A DNA stretch of 64,000 bases from Spirosoma aerolatum (GCF_002056795.1 NZ_CP020104.1:4165001-4229000), one strand, 5' to 3'. Numbered from the stretch's first letter, positions 1 to 9,297 are shown. Notes: generated from the sequence alone by a model not told the origin. Program-made: numbers and translations.

Positions 1-3000
1 CCAGGAAGCGTTGCGTTTTTCAATCCTGCCAATAAACAAGTCAGGCAAGTAATCAATTTGACCAATGAACCGGGGTTACCTCTCTTCGCAACGGATCAGC
101 AGGGCGTTGATTATATTAATCAAAACCGCTATACCGATCAAACAGGGCTGGTTTCGCTGCTCGAAGATGCTTCGGCCGAATCCCCTAAGTTGGGCCGATT
201 CACACCCTTAACTAGTTTGGTTGATCGTTCCAACGTACTCTGGATTGGGCTCAATGGCGATGGGGTGATCAAATATGATCTGAACAAGCGCCCTTTTCAA
301 ACCTGGCCCTATCGGGTTAATTTTCAGACAGATTGGCTCACTCAACAGGCCAATATACCAGCCAGTGTAATTCCAGAGGCCATACGCCAGCAATCACCTT
401 CGGGAATACGTTATCAATTCGACGGGCGTCGAACACTTTGGATCAGTAGTTTGCAAACGCCCCCCTACCGATACGATGCGTCTCGTCAATCGTTTGTATC
501 CGTACAGCCTACCGGTATCGAAACGCGCTGGCTACCCAATGGCAATTTTCGGCTGGCTGCATTGGCAACCGGGGCCCAGGGCGAACTTTGGGGTTTACTT
601 GGTCCCATCAATCAGGCGGTGGTTCGATACAACGCCGACCTCCAAACGTTTACAGCCTTTCCACTCCCACTCCCAGCCAATCATCCTTATACCATTACAA
701 GTATGGTTGTGGATGGTGGTCGTATCTATTTGGCAACCGAAAATCATGGACTCCTCCGGGCTGATCTGCCTAGTAAACGGCTCATTCATTGGCAAAGCGT
801 AGCCAGTAACCCTCACGCACTACCCGGTAACTCATTACTCTGCCTGGCCCAGGATCCTCTACAGTATAACTATTTATGGATTGGTACATTTGGTGAGGGT
901 CTTTGCCGACTCAACAAAATGACGGGTTATATTGAGCGATTTCCGATCGGTAAAGCTCTGTCGACCAACGTAATATATGCCATTCGTACCGACAATAAAG
1001 GTCATCTTTGGCTAAGTACGAATCGTGGTCTTTGCCGGTTCGATACACGAACACACGACGTACGAACGTATATGGCCGATGACGGGTTGCCCAGTGAAGA
1101 ATTCAAACAATTTTACGACGTAACCTTACCCGATGGACGGCTCATTTTTGGTGGTGTGGGTGGGTACACGACTTTCGATCCGAACCGAATCAGTGAAGAT
1201 GCTGTCAAACCAACCGTTGTACTAACAGCTTTCCGGATCAGCAATCAACTCGTAACGGCCAATACGCCAGACTCGCCCATCGATAAAGACATTAATGAAA
1301 TCCAGGAAATCGTTCTATCCAACCATCAGAACTTTTTATCAATCGATTTTGCAGCCCTTGAATATAATCAACCCCACAAGAATCAATACCGGTATAAACT
1401 AATCGGACTGGACAAGGACTGGATTTATAGCGGGAACATTACAACGGCAACGTACACCAATCTGACCCCCAAAGCATATACGTTTATTGTCAATGCCTCC
1501 AACACATCGGGGGTCTGGAGCCCCCATACGCATACGTTGCACATTGTTATTGAGCCACCGCTTTGGGCCACCTGGTGGGCGTATACACTATACGCCCTGC
1601 TGCTGATAGGTGCCCTGCTGTTATTTATCCGAATCCGTATCGGGCGACTACATCAGAAGAATCAGATGCAGCTTCGTGAGCAGGAATCCATTCAGCTCAA
1701 ACATCTCGACGAAGTCAAATCACGTTTTTTTGCCAACATCACCCATGAGCTTCGCACTCCACTAACTTTAATTCTAACACCGTTAGAACAGGTATTAACC
1801 GATACCGCCGACTCGCCCTATTTCAATCGGCTTGCTCTTATCTACCGGAATGCCAATCGGTTACTACGGTTGATCAATGAATTACTCGACCTGGCCAAAC
1901 TCGATGCCGGTAACCTGACAATTACGCCTAGCCCCGGCGATCTGCCTGAGTTTATTAAGCGAATTGTAGCTGTTTTTACGGATGAAGCCCAGCGTAAGAA
2001 TATACAGTTGAACCTAACCCATCAGTTTACACAACCTTATTATTGGTTCGATCCAGATAAGATCGAGAAAATTCTGACCAATCTGCTGTCGAACGCCTTT
2101 AAGTTTACCAACGACAACGGCACCATAACGATTCAAATTACGGTTGAACCGCTAGACCCGGCCCTATCCAACTCAGCCAATACAGACCTGATTCGTTTGT
2201 CGGTACATAATACAGGTACACCGATTGCCCCTGAAAAACTGCCGCACATCTTTGATCGCTTTTATCAGGCCAACCCCCTAGCAGAAGGCGCCGTTGGCGG
2301 ATCGGGCATTGGCCTGGCTCTGGTCAAAGAGTTAGTTGAAATCATGCAGGGAACGCTGTCGGTTAAAAGCAAGCCTGAAGAAGGGACAACCTTTACCATT
2401 TCCCTCCACTGTCGACAAGCCCGGGCCGAACTTGTAGTTGACCAACCTGCCAAATCCGAACTCGTTTCGCCACCAACAACCTCAGAGCAACCTTCGACTA
2501 GTCTGGAAACTACTGATGAGAGAGTATTCCGTCTATTACTAGTGGAGGATAATGATGAGCTGGCCGAATACATTGTGTCTACACTCAATCCAGAATGGCG
2601 CGTGAAACGAGTCAATAATGGACGGGCAGGTGTTAATGCAGCTATTGCCGAAGGGCCCGACATGATCATTAGCGATGTGCTGATGCCCGAAGTGGATGGC
2701 TATGAACTTTGTCGACAACTGAAAAGTAATCCTGTAACCAGTCATATTCCTATTCTTCTTCTAACGGCCAAGGCCTCAGTGGAAAGCCGTGTAGAAGGAT
2801 TATCGGCCGGAGCCGACGATTATCTGGCCAAACCATTCCAGGTAGCCGAATTTCAGGCAAGAGTACGTAATCGGCTGGAACACCAGCAACGGATGCGCCA
2901 GCATTTTCGTACGCAACTTTTACGACAGGGCAACCTCCCAATTACCAGCCAGGACCCACAGGATGAGTTTATGAATCGGATTTATGGAATTCTGGAAGAG

Positions 3001-3291
3001 CGGCTCGACGACTCAACGTTTGGCGTAGAACCCTTAGCAACAGCCATAGGGATGAGCCGGATGCACCTGAACCGAAAAGTAAAAGCAATGACTGGTCTTA
3101 GCCCCAATGAGCTGATCCGAATGGTACGACTAAAGCGTGCGGCCGAATTACTCCTGACTGGCGTATCTGTGTCTGAAGTAGCCGACCGAGTAGGCTTCGA
3201 TACGCCTGCTTACTTCTCTAAAGTTTTTAAAGATCAGTACCACGTAACCCCTTCTGAGTACGTCGACCAGAACCGTCATGAGGTAGCCTGA
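1..3291 (+). CDS. Hybrid two-component sensor kinase/response regulator with AraC output domain (5' end missing)
   Basis: One-component-like fusion of a full phosphorelay. The reading frame is open from base 1, so the gene begins before the window. Visible order: repeats of a periplasmic regulator propeller (to about base 1200), a Y_Y_Y domain (about 1330-1550), one membrane helix (about 1560-1640), a HisKA domain with ITHELRTPL (His near 1744), a HATPase domain with NLLSNAFKFT and a GSGIGLAL glycine box, a receiver (from about 2530; phospho-Asp in SDVLMPE near 2673) and a C-terminal AraC helix-turn-helix (about 3000-3270). In Bacteroidota such proteins usually sense sugars or polysaccharides and activate neighbouring uptake genes. 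No such target lies downstream here, so the target would be upstream of the window. Catalytic residues look intact. Confidence 0.95.
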   Translation, partial: PGSVAFFNPANKQVRQVINLTNEPGLPLFATDQQGVDYINQNRYTDQTGLVSLLEDASAESPKLGRFTPLTSLVDRSNVLWIGLNGDGVIKYDLNKRPFQTWPYRVNFQTDWLTQQANIPASVIPEAIRQQSPSGIRYQFDGRRTLWISSLQTPPYRYDASRQSFVSVQPTGIETRWLPNGNFRLAALATGAQGELWGLLGPINQAVVRYNADLQTFTAFPLPLPANHPYTITSMVVDGGRIYLATENHGLLRADLPSKRLIHWQSVASNPHALPGNSLLCLAQDPLQYNYLWIGTFGEGLCRLNKMTGYIERFPIGKALSTNVIYAIRTDNKGHLWLSTNRGLCRFDTRTHDVRTYMADDGLPSEEFKQFYDVTLPDGRLIFGGVGGYTTFDPNRISEDAVKPTVVLTAFRISNQLVTANTPDSPIDKDINEIQEIVLSNHQNFLSIDFAALEYNQPHKNQYRYKLIGLDKDWIYSGNITTATYTNLTPKAYTFIVNASNTSGVWSPHTHTLHIVIEPPLWATWWAYTLYALLLIGALLLFIRIRIGRLHQKNQMQLREQESIQLKHLDEVKSRFFANITHELRTPLTLILTPLEQVLTDTADSPYFNRLALIYRNANRLLRLINELLDLAKLDAGNLTITPSPGDLPEFIKRIVAVFTDEAQRKNIQLNLTHQFTQPYYWFDPDKIEKILTNLLSNAFKFTNDNGTITIQITVEPLDPALSNSANTDLIRLSVHNTGTPIAPEKLPHIFDRFYQANPLAEGAVGGSGIGLALVKELVEIMQGTLSVKSKPEEGTTFTISLHCRQARAELVVDQPAKSELVSPPTTSEQPSTSLETTDERVFRLLLVEDNDELAEYIVSTLNPEWRVKRVNNGRAGVNAAIAEGPDMIISDVLMPEVDGYELCRQLKSNPVTSHIPILLLTAKASVESRVEGLSAGADDYLAKPFQVAEFQARVRNRLEHQQRMRQHFRTQLLRQGNLPITSQDPQDEFMNRIYGILEERLDDSTFGVEPLATAIGMSRMHLNRKVKAMTGLSPNELIRMVRLKRAAELLLTGVSVSEVADRVGFDTPAYFSKVFKDQYHVTPSEYVDQNRHEVA

Positions 3292-3509
3292 CCCAGTCGC
3301 TTCTTAGTACAATTTTACTATAGATCTACACTGTTCTCTCCTTTTTGCAAGTCTATTCCGTCAATAAATAGCGTATTATTACCTATATACGAACTGAATG
3401 TTACAAATTTTATAGTCCTTGTTACGAAACAGCAAGAGCGGGGCATTCATTGCGATTAGTATTGCGTAAGTATTACTTACTCATCGATCTCAAGAAAAGT
3501 ATTACGCTT

Positions 3510-3905
3510 ATGTCAATGTCCGTCTTTTCTTTTTCGAACCGGTCAACATCAATGGAATGGCCCCCTCTCAAGCTTTACCTTCGGGAAACAGGTCGTCAGC
3601 TTTTTTCTGTATCAGATTTAGTCTACTTACAGGCCGTCGCTAACTATAGTTGGCTGAACTGGGCTGATGGTCGGCGAATGCTGATGCCCCGCACCCTAAA
3701 GTACTATTCTCCACAACTACCAGCTGAACTCTTCATTCGTCTACACCGTAACTGCGTTGTCAATCGCCAGTTCGTTGAACGATTGGAGCGAACCGAAACT
3801 GGTGGTCTGGTTCATTTAACCACGGGCGAAGTCCTACCCGTGTCACGTCGGCGCTGGAGCTTGGTTCGTCGGCAATTAACAAACCAGCGTTCGTATGTGA
3901 ATTAA
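3510..3905 (+). CDS. Solo LytTR-type DNA-binding protein
   Basis: A short protein made almost only of a LytTR DNA-binding domain: the region with VYLQAVANYSWLNWADGR, the FIRLHRNCVVN stretch and the basic VSRRRWSLVRRQL end are typical. It has no receiver domain, so it is not a classical LytR response regulator. In Bacteroidota such solo LytTR proteins are common and poorly studied. The start is uncertain: the frame is open upstream to a TTG at 3450; ATG at 3510 follows an A-rich stretch, and ATG at 3552 would also keep the whole domain. It is followed by a strong terminator hairpin, so it is probably monocistronic. Confidence 0.82.
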   Translation: MSMSVFSFSNRSTSMEWPPLKLYLRETGRQLFSVSDLVYLQAVANYSWLNWADGRRMLMPRTLKYYSPQLPAELFIRLHRNCVVNRQFVERLERTETGGLVHLTTGEVLPVSRRRWSLVRRQLTNQRSYVN

Positions 3906-3927
3906 AAGCTTTCTGCTTCTTCTACAG

Positions 3928-3997
3928 ACGTCTTTCCGATGAATCATTCGGCATTCAAAATAATGCTGTTGTCGTTCATCGGAAAGACGTTTTTTTA
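3928..3997 (+). terminator. Intrinsic terminator of the LytTR gene
   Basis: Perfect 16-bp inverted repeat: ACGTCTTTCCGATGAA at 3928-3943 pairs with 3975-3990, followed directly by a run of seven T. Confidence 0.88.
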
Positions 3998-4178
3998 TAC
4001 ACTCTCTTGAGGCCCTCCTCCCGCTCTCATATCAGAATCTCTTGATAAGTCTACTTACTCGCCGGGACAATTTCCGTGCCAGTCTATATTTAAATCACCC
4101 GATTTTTGGGCTCTAAACCTGTGCATTTACTTTATGCAGGCAGGAGATTAAAAAAAATCAAAAACTTTCAACCAAAGC

Positions 4179-4204
4179 TGTAATGTTTTTCTATTTCAGT
4201 CGTC
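4179..4204 (+). promoter_or_regulatory. Possible ECF-type promoter of the sigma-factor gene
   Basis: TGTAAT at 4179-4184 and CGTC at 4201-4204 are separated by 16 bp, which resembles the TGTAAC / CGTC promoters of many ECF sigma factors. It lies just before the ECF gene itself (ATG 4217) and would suggest autoregulation with a very short leader. The match is short and inferred by eye. Confidence 0.35.
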
Positions 4205-4216
4205 TTTGCGATTGAT

Positions 4217-4735
4217 ATGGATCTACAAGCCTTTAAACAACGCATCTTGCCCGTTCAGGGACGCCTTTTCCGATTGGCGCAGTTGTTTCTTCGCAATCGT
4301 GAAGAAGCCGAAGATGCCTTACAGGATGTGCTGCTACGATTGTGGACCAATCGACAACAATTAGAGACCTACACCAGCATCGAAGCACTTGCCGTACAGA
4401 TGACGAAGAATTTGTGTCTGGACAAACTAAAAGCCCATTCCAGGCGCAACTATGCCGATGAGGCTACATTACTAGGCATTCAGACCACTGATGCTTCGCC
4501 CTATCGACAGGTCGAAGTAGCCGATAGTGCCGAGCTTATGCGAGCCCTCATCGACGAGTTGCCTGAACAGCAGAAACTCATTCTCCACCTGCGTGATGTG
4601 GAAGAATATTCATTCGAAGAAATCGAACAGGTAACGGGCGTCAGTATTAATAATATACGTGTGATTTTGTCGAGAGCCCGTCAACGACTTCGGCAGAACT
4701 ACCTAAAAGTCAATGATTATGAAGCCGGACATTGA
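4217..4735 (+). CDS. ECF-family RNA polymerase sigma factor
   Basis: 172 residues, the usual size of an ECF sigma factor. Region 2 covers about residues 10-75 (RNREEAEDALQDVLLRLW is the region 2.2 core) and region 4 about 115-165 (LPEQQKLILHLRDVEEYSF followed by a helix-turn-helix, VSINNIRVILSRARQRLR). No extra C-terminal domain is present. The 3' end overlaps the next gene by 23 bp, so the two are translationally coupled and the next product is the likely partner or anti-sigma protein. It probably controls the DUF4097 genes downstream, which is an inference from position only. Confidence 0.93.
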   Translation: MDLQAFKQRILPVQGRLFRLAQLFLRNREEAEDALQDVLLRLWTNRQQLETYTSIEALAVQMTKNLCLDKLKAHSRRNYADEATLLGIQTTDASPYRQVEVADSAELMRALIDELPEQQKLILHLRDVEEYSFEEIEQVTGVSINNIRVILSRARQRLRQNYLKVNDYEAGH

Positions 4736-5504
4736 AAAATTACTGGATAAATATTACGAGGGTGATACAACGCTTCAGGAAGAAAAGCTACTGCGGCAGT
4801 TTTTTCAGGAAGAATCGATACCTGCTCATTTGCAAAGTCATGCTGACCAATTTCGGTATTTCGCCAATGTCCGCAATCAACATCCATCATTCGCCTTTAC
4901 GAGCAAGTTAGCGGCCAAACTTATGGCAACTGAGCCGAGCCGGGGTTTTAGCTTTACTACCTGGGTTCGACGCTTAGCAGCCAGCGTGTCGCTAATCATT
5001 CTGGGATTTGCAGGAGGAATCATTTACAACCACTGGCGAGCAGCTTCGCCCGAAAGCGTTGCCTCGGCAGAGGAAACCTCTTCTGCTTTAGCTATGAAAC
5101 AGGTGCTCACGTTTGAGCATTTGCCTAAAACCTCAGCCAGCGAGCGTATCCAGGCAGTCAATCAGAGCTATGAGCTAAAGCAGATCGATCAGGATATTAC
5201 CCAATTACTCATCAACACCCTGAATTTTGACGCTAATGTAAACGTACGACTAGCTGCCTGTCAGGCCCTTAGCCACTTCGCTAATGAGCCGGGTGTGCGC
5301 GAAGCACTAATCCAATCACTGAAAATTCAGACAGATCCTAATCTGCAAATCAGCCTGATTGACACGCTGGTCGCCATTAAGGAAAAACGAGCTGTCGATG
5401 AAATGCAGCGGCTGGCTCAAAATCAACAAGTACTGGATGCCGTCCGCCAAAAAGCAGAAGAAGGCATTAACCACCTGGTCCAGGGCAGGGATTCTCCTTC
5501 CTGA
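4713..5504 (+). CDS. HEAT-repeat membrane protein, possible anti-sigma factor
   Basis: 263 residues. Residues 1-75 form a hydrophilic cytoplasmic segment with MKPDIEKLLDKYYEGDTTLQEE, a pattern shared with Bacteroidota anti-sigma-like proteins. A single membrane helix lies at about 87-106, and HEAT-like helical repeats fill about 165-255 (VNVRLAACQALSHFA; LQISLIDTLVAIKEKRAV). The start overlaps the sigma gene; ATG at 4713 or the second ATG at 4719 are both possible. The layout (cytoplasmic N-terminus, one helix, protein-binding repeats outside) fits a sensor that holds the sigma factor, but no zinc-binding anti-sigma motif is visible. Confidence 0.8.
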   Translation: MIMKPDIEKLLDKYYEGDTTLQEEKLLRQFFQEESIPAHLQSHADQFRYFANVRNQHPSFAFTSKLAAKLMATEPSRGFSFTTWVRRLAASVSLIILGFAGGIIYNHWRAASPESVASAEETSSALAMKQVLTFEHLPKTSASERIQAVNQSYELKQIDQDITQLLINTLNFDANVNVRLAACQALSHFANEPGVREALIQSLKIQTDPNLQISLIDTLVAIKEKRAVDEMQRLAQNQQVLDAVRQKAEEGINHLVQGRDSPS

Positions 5505-5507
5505 TTC

Positions 5508-5586
5508 TTACGGTATGCTATTGTCTGTTTGGCTAACGCAACCGTAGGTTGATGTTTCAGCCTACCGTAAACAGAAAACCGTAAAC
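5508..5586. repeat. Imperfect nested intergenic inverted repeat
   Basis: In the gap between two co-directional genes, TTACGGT and CTGTTT are followed by their complements AAACAG and ACCGTAA in nested order, with an inner GTAGG/CCTAC pair. The 3' side (AACCGTAAACCGAATACT, about 5577-5594) resembles AACTGTAAACCGAAAACT before rplI at about 52667-52684, so this is a dispersed family rather than a one-off. Confidence 0.55.
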
Positions 5587-5633
5587 CGAATACTTTTTCA
5601 TTTCCTAGTCTACATTTTCCAAATACAACAACC

Positions 5634-6413
5634 ATGAAAACGCTCCTAGTATTGAGTGCCAGTCTCTTATTGTGTCTATCCAACGCCCAGGCACAGGAAT
5701 ACAAAACCAAATTAACCAATGCCAAAGACCGAAAAGTAACCCTTGAAATTGACGCGGGTGATATAAAAATTGAGGGTTACAACGGCGACGAAGTGGTAAT
5801 TCAGGCTAATTCCGGTTACGAAGCACCTCCCGAACGGGCTAAAGGTCTGAAGCCTCTGTACTACACGGCTGTGGACAACACCGGCCTTGGCCTGGCGGTG
5901 ACGCCCGAAAGCGGTGGTCTGAAAATTGAAAAAGCGACCCGTAAATCCATCAAGTACACGATCAAGCTCCCAAGGAAAGTAGGGATTCTCTATCAACAAA
6001 CCAACTGGCAAAAGGCAGACGTTACGATCAGCAATATGGACGGTGATCTGGAAATCAAGACCAACAATGGATCGATGGACTTGAAGAATGTAACCGGCCC
6101 CGTAGTGGCTAATACAACCAATGGCGAAATCAACATTGTTTTCGCCAACATCGATCAGGAGAAGCCCACGGCTATTTCGACCATCAACGGTGAGATCGAT
6201 ATTACGTTGCCTGCCAGTACGAAGGCAAACATGAAGTTACAAACTATTCATGGTGAGATGTACACCGATTTTGATCTGGGCATTAAGAACGCAAAAGATG
6301 GGTTAGCCCGGGTTGGTGGTAGCCATTCGATCAATGGCACAACGAACGGTGGTGGGGTTGACATCCAGCTTAAAACCATCAACAGCAACATCTACATCCG
6401 TAAGCAGAAATAA
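5634..6413 (+). CDS. Secreted DUF4097-type beta-helix protein
   Basis: 259 residues starting with a clear signal peptide (MKTLLVLSASLLLCLSNAQA, cleaved before QE). The rest is made of short beta-strand repeats of the DUF4097/DUF4098 type, e.g. GDLEIKTNNGSMDLKNVTG, ATNGEINIVF and STINGEIDITLP, ending in IKTINSNIYIRKQK. These proteins are predicted to form a right-handed beta solenoid in the periplasm or at the outer membrane; their function is not known. It stands 14 bp before a second member and downstream of an ECF sigma/HEAT pair, which suggests one envelope-related regulon. Confidence 0.85.
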   Translation: MKTLLVLSASLLLCLSNAQAQEYKTKLTNAKDRKVTLEIDAGDIKIEGYNGDEVVIQANSGYEAPPERAKGLKPLYYTAVDNTGLGLAVTPESGGLKIEKATRKSIKYTIKLPRKVGILYQQTNWQKADVTISNMDGDLEIKTNNGSMDLKNVTGPVVANTTNGEINIVFANIDQEKPTAISTINGEIDITLPASTKANMKLQTIHGEMYTDFDLGIKNAKDGLARVGGSHSINGTTNGGGVDIQLKTINSNIYIRKQK

Positions 6414-6426
6414 ACGCTTAACCCCC

Positions 6427-7134
6427 ATGAAAAACAACCTATTCCTATACTCAATTGGGCTTCTGACCCTACTCACTCAGGCAGCCGTTGCGCAACGTAT
6501 CATTCAAAAAACGATGCCGGTTTCGGCCAATCAACTCGTCAACCTTAATTTACGGTTTGGTGATAGTATTCAGGTTCGATACTGGGACAAGTCCGACTTA
6601 TCTGTACACATATCAGCGACCATCAACGGCGGCAAACTGGATGATGCGCTGGTGGTAACGACTAATACGACAGATAGCGAAGTCAGTCTGAAAACGGATT
6701 TCGACAAAGAGAAGTTGAAAGAGGGAAAAGCAGAAGATTGTCCAGGCGATGGCCATCGGTGGAGTACCGACTACAATGGTCAAAGCTACTATGTATGCAG
6801 CAAAATCAATTATGTAGTGAACCTACCCCGGCATGCCAAACTCAGAATAGAAACCATTAACGGGAATATCGATATTCAGGGTGCTACCGAAGCCGTGTTT
6901 GCCAAAACGATCAGTGGATTTGTCGATATGAGCTGGCCGAAATCGAAAGGGGCTAATGTGGCCATGAAAACCATCACCGGCGAAGTGTATTCCGATATGG
7001 AAATTGCCTTTAAGAATAAGAAAGAGAAAAATCCAATAGTTGGTTACAGGCTGGAAGGAGCCATCAATGGGGGCGGTCCCGATGTTCAACTGGAGTCGAT
7101 CAGCAACAATATCTACCTGCGAAGGAAAGACTGA
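6427..7134 (+). CDS. Second secreted DUF4097-type protein
   Basis: 235 residues from ATG 6427; a frame open further upstream overlaps the previous gene, but only this start gives a signal peptide (MKNNLFLYSIGLLTLLTQAA, cut near VAQ). It shares the beta-solenoid repeats and the ending of its upstream neighbour (AINGGGPDVQLESISNNIYL compared with GGGVDIQLKTINSNIYI), so the pair arose by duplication. It differs by an inserted loop with two cysteines around KAEDCPGDGHRW and YYVCSKINY, which could form a disulfide. Function unknown. Confidence 0.85.
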   Translation: MKNNLFLYSIGLLTLLTQAAVAQRIIQKTMPVSANQLVNLNLRFGDSIQVRYWDKSDLSVHISATINGGKLDDALVVTTNTTDSEVSLKTDFDKEKLKEGKAEDCPGDGHRWSTDYNGQSYYVCSKINYVVNLPRHAKLRIETINGNIDIQGATEAVFAKTISGFVDMSWPKSKGANVAMKTITGEVYSDMEIAFKNKKEKNPIVGYRLEGAINGGGPDVQLESISNNIYLRRKD

Positions 7135-7205
7135 TGTTGTAAACATTCTCATACAGGGCGGGTTCAAACAGACAACTTGTTTTCTATAGAATCCGCCCTA
7201 TTTAC

Positions 7206-7937
7206 ATGCAACTCAGCTCTGAATCGGCATCGAAGACCTGGATCGCCCACGAACGCCTAACGTTAGCCTATGGTACTCAGGCCATTCAGGGCTATTCCGA
7301 TCCAATGCATGAACTAATCGGGACGATTCTTTCACATCGAACTACGCACGCCAACGAAGTGCTTGCTTATCGAACCCTGCGCGAACGATTCCCTGCCTGG
7401 GAGCAGGTTCGGGATGCACCGCTTTGGGAACTGATCGATGCGATCAAATCTGTAACGTATCCCGAAGTCAAAGCACCTTACATCAAAAATCTGCTGGAGC
7501 ATTTGTTCAGAGAAACAGGATCGGCTAACATCGATTTCCTCAATAACCTACCCACTGAGGAGGCTATGCACTGGCTCACCAGTCTGCCGGGTATTGGCTT
7601 AAAAACGGCCACTCTACTTCTGCTTTTCAAGTTTCACAAGCCTGTGTTACCCGTCGATACCCATGTTCATCGCGTCACACAACGGCTAGGTCTTATTGGT
7701 CCCAGGGTAAGCGCCGAGAAAGCTCACACGGTGTTGCTGGCTTATCTACCTAAAGAGCCGCTGGTATTGTTCAATTTTCATAAACACTTTTATTGGCATG
7801 GACAACGTATCTGTACCTGGTATACACCCCGGTGTAGCGAGTGTGTTCTGAAGGATATATGTGATTTTTATCAACAGGGCGGAACAGTTATTCTGAGTAG
7901 CACTCCTATCCGCAGAAAGAATACTCTAAACAACTGA
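7206..7937 (+). CDS. Endonuclease III-family DNA glycosylase/AP lyase
   Basis: 243 residues of the HhH-GPD superfamily. The helix-hairpin-helix LPGIGLKTA carries the lyase lysine (K133), PVDTHVHRV carries the catalytic aspartate (D151), and the C-terminal cysteines 203, 210, 213 and 219 follow the exact C-x6-C-x2-C-x5-C spacing of the [4Fe-4S] cluster of Nth. It should remove oxidised pyrimidines and cut the abasic strand. Sequence between the motifs differs from the classical Nth, so it may be a second paralogue of the genome; I therefore give no symbol. It converges on the HhH protein gene across a perfect hairpin. Confidence 0.88.
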   Translation: MQLSSESASKTWIAHERLTLAYGTQAIQGYSDPMHELIGTILSHRTTHANEVLAYRTLRERFPAWEQVRDAPLWELIDAIKSVTYPEVKAPYIKNLLEHLFRETGSANIDFLNNLPTEEAMHWLTSLPGIGLKTATLLLLFKFHKPVLPVDTHVHRVTQRLGLIGPRVSAEKAHTVLLAYLPKEPLVLFNFHKHFYWHGQRICTWYTPRCSECVLKDICDFYQQGGTVILSSTPIRRKNTLNN

Positions 7938-7950
7938 CCAATTGATTCAT

Positions 7951-8017
7951 AGCCTAATACTAACAAACAAGCCCCGATACAGTCTTACTATCGAGGCTTG
8001 TTTGTTAGTATTAGGCT
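7951..8017. terminator. Perfect 23-bp hairpin between convergent genes
   Basis: AGCCTAATACTAACAAACAA and the following GCC (7951-7973) pair perfectly with 7995-8017, and CGATA/TATCG adds five more pairs near the loop. It lies between the stops of a plus- and a minus-strand gene and probably ends transcription in both directions, although no long T-run follows. Confidence 0.75.
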
Positions 8018-8021
8018 CGCG

Positions 8022-8759
8022 TTAACTCTTGTTACCGTATTTCTTTTTGAAAAACTCTTTCGACTGGTCTACCCAGTTGTCGCGCTCGATTCGGCCAGGG
8101 AAAAATTCGATGATCTCATTGACCTTATCGATATCCTCTTTGGTAAAGTTAGCGACCTGCCGAAATGTGTAGATGCCCAAACTATGCAGTTTACGTTCCA
8201 GAAATGGGCCAACCCCTACGATGTCTTTCAGATCATCAGCTTCTGAAGCCAATGCCCGACCGATCCGGTCAAAATTTATTTCGCTAGCCCGAGCCGCAAT
8301 CCGGTTAAGCACAGCCGACTCCGAATTTCCGGCGACAATCGGCGTTTCAATAGGAGCAGCTGGTGCTTCGGGAATCACAGGAGCAACAGGCGTTGAAACG
8401 ACCACCGGCTTATCAACGGGCACATTTACAAGGGGCGCTACGATATCTTCATTGATAAGCTCCGGTGTATCATCAGGAGCAATAACCGGCAATAGTGGAT
8501 CGGCATGGACAAAGGCTGGAGGTGTTTCCAAAACTGGCTCAGGCCGGGTCGATTTTACGACAGTCGTCTTACCCGAAATTTTGGCTCGCCGGCATTCCTC
8601 CAGTTCATTTTCTTTATCGGCTACCGCTGCCCGTAACGCATTGATGCGTCCTGTTAAAATCAAACGGCCCAACAGCCAGCCAATAAAAGCCGACAGAGCC
8701 AGTAAAATGAGTATTTCGAAAATAGCCACTGGGCGGCTAAAAGGATCTAATCCAAACAT
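8022..8759 (-). CDS. Membrane-anchored helix-hairpin-helix protein (long paralogue)
   Basis: 245 residues: an N-terminal membrane helix (about 11-36), a short charged coiled segment (KENELEECRRAK), a long Pro/Val/Thr-rich linker (about 70-150) and a C-terminal helix-hairpin-helix domain (about 175-235, with DLKDIVGVGPFLERKLHSLG and IEFFPGRIERDNW). Such domains are found in proteins annotated as flap-endonuclease-like, but no nuclease catalytic residues are visible here, so a DNA- or protein-binding role is more likely. The upstream gene encodes a shorter paralogue and the one before that an OmpA-like protein; all three point the same way with gaps of about 50-100 bp. Confidence 0.75.
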   Translation of the reverse strand: MFGLDPFSRPVAIFEILILLALSAFIGWLLGRLILTGRINALRAAVADKENELEECRRAKISGKTTVVKSTRPEPVLETPPAFVHADPLLPVIAPDDTPELINEDIVAPLVNVPVDKPVVVSTPVAPVIPEAPAAPIETPIVAGNSESAVLNRIAARASEINFDRIGRALASEADDLKDIVGVGPFLERKLHSLGIYTFRQVANFTKEDIDKVNEIIEFFPGRIERDNWVDQSKEFFKKKYGNKS

Positions 8760-8805
8760 AACGGACTATGGTTTAAGGAGTTGTGGGTTGACGATTTACC
8801 ATACG

Positions 8806-9297
8806 TTATTTTTTACTCGCTAACTGGCTGGCTTGCCCTACCCAATCGTCGCGCTCGATACGACCAGGAAAAAACTCAATAATATCATTGACTTTATCGA
8901 CGTCTTCCTTATTGAAACTGGCAATTTGCCGAAATGTGTAAATGCCAATAGCATGTAGTTTTTTTTCCAGAAATGGCCCTACACCCACAATAGCTTTCAG
9001 ATCATCGGCTTCAGCGGCTGATGCCATACCGATACGGGTAAAATTGAGTTCACCGGCCCTCGTCCGAATCCGGTTTAACACCATCGTTTCACTATCTTCT
9101 GTAGTAACAACCACCACTGATTCGCGATGGCAATCATCAACTGCCCGTTCAGTACTGGCCAGTTCACCTTCCAGCTCCCGAATGGTTCGCTGCCGGGAAA
9201 TATAACCGATAATAAAACCCAATACTGCCGATACAGCCAGCATAAGTATCTGCTGCATCTGGGCATCAGGAAGATTAAGGGGATTTAAGTCAAACAT
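8806..9297 (-). CDS. Membrane-anchored helix-hairpin-helix protein (short paralogue)
   Basis: 163 residues: membrane helix at about 14-34, a short coiled segment (RTIRELEGELASTERAVDD), and an HhH domain at 98-155 with DLKAIVGVGPFLEKKLHAIG and IEFFPGRIERDDW. The C-terminal halves of this protein and its neighbour are nearly identical in motif order, and both start with M-F-x-L-x-P-x, so they are tandem duplicates. The linker of the long copy is missing here. Function unknown; no catalytic acid cluster is seen. Confidence 0.75.
   Translation of the reverse strand: MFDLNPLNLPDAQMQQILMLAVSAVLGFIIGYISRQRTIRELEGELASTERAVDDCHRESVVVVTTEDSETMVLNRIRTRAGELNFTRIGMASAAEADDLKAIVGVGPFLEKKLHAIGIYTFRQIASFNKEDVDKVNDIIEFFPGRIERDDWVGQASQLASKK

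Larger units (their letters stand above)
3906..4216. other. 311-bp intergenic region
   Basis: Holds the terminator at 3928-3997 and a possible ECF-type promoter at 4179-4204. Between them (about 4000-4170) I see no ORF, repeat or RNA structure that I can support. Confidence 0.6.

Noticed and set aside
8173..8823. Long plus-strand ORF over the HhH gene
   Set aside because: Low-complexity Ser/Ala/Arg composition, antisense to two good minus-strand genes with recognisable domains.
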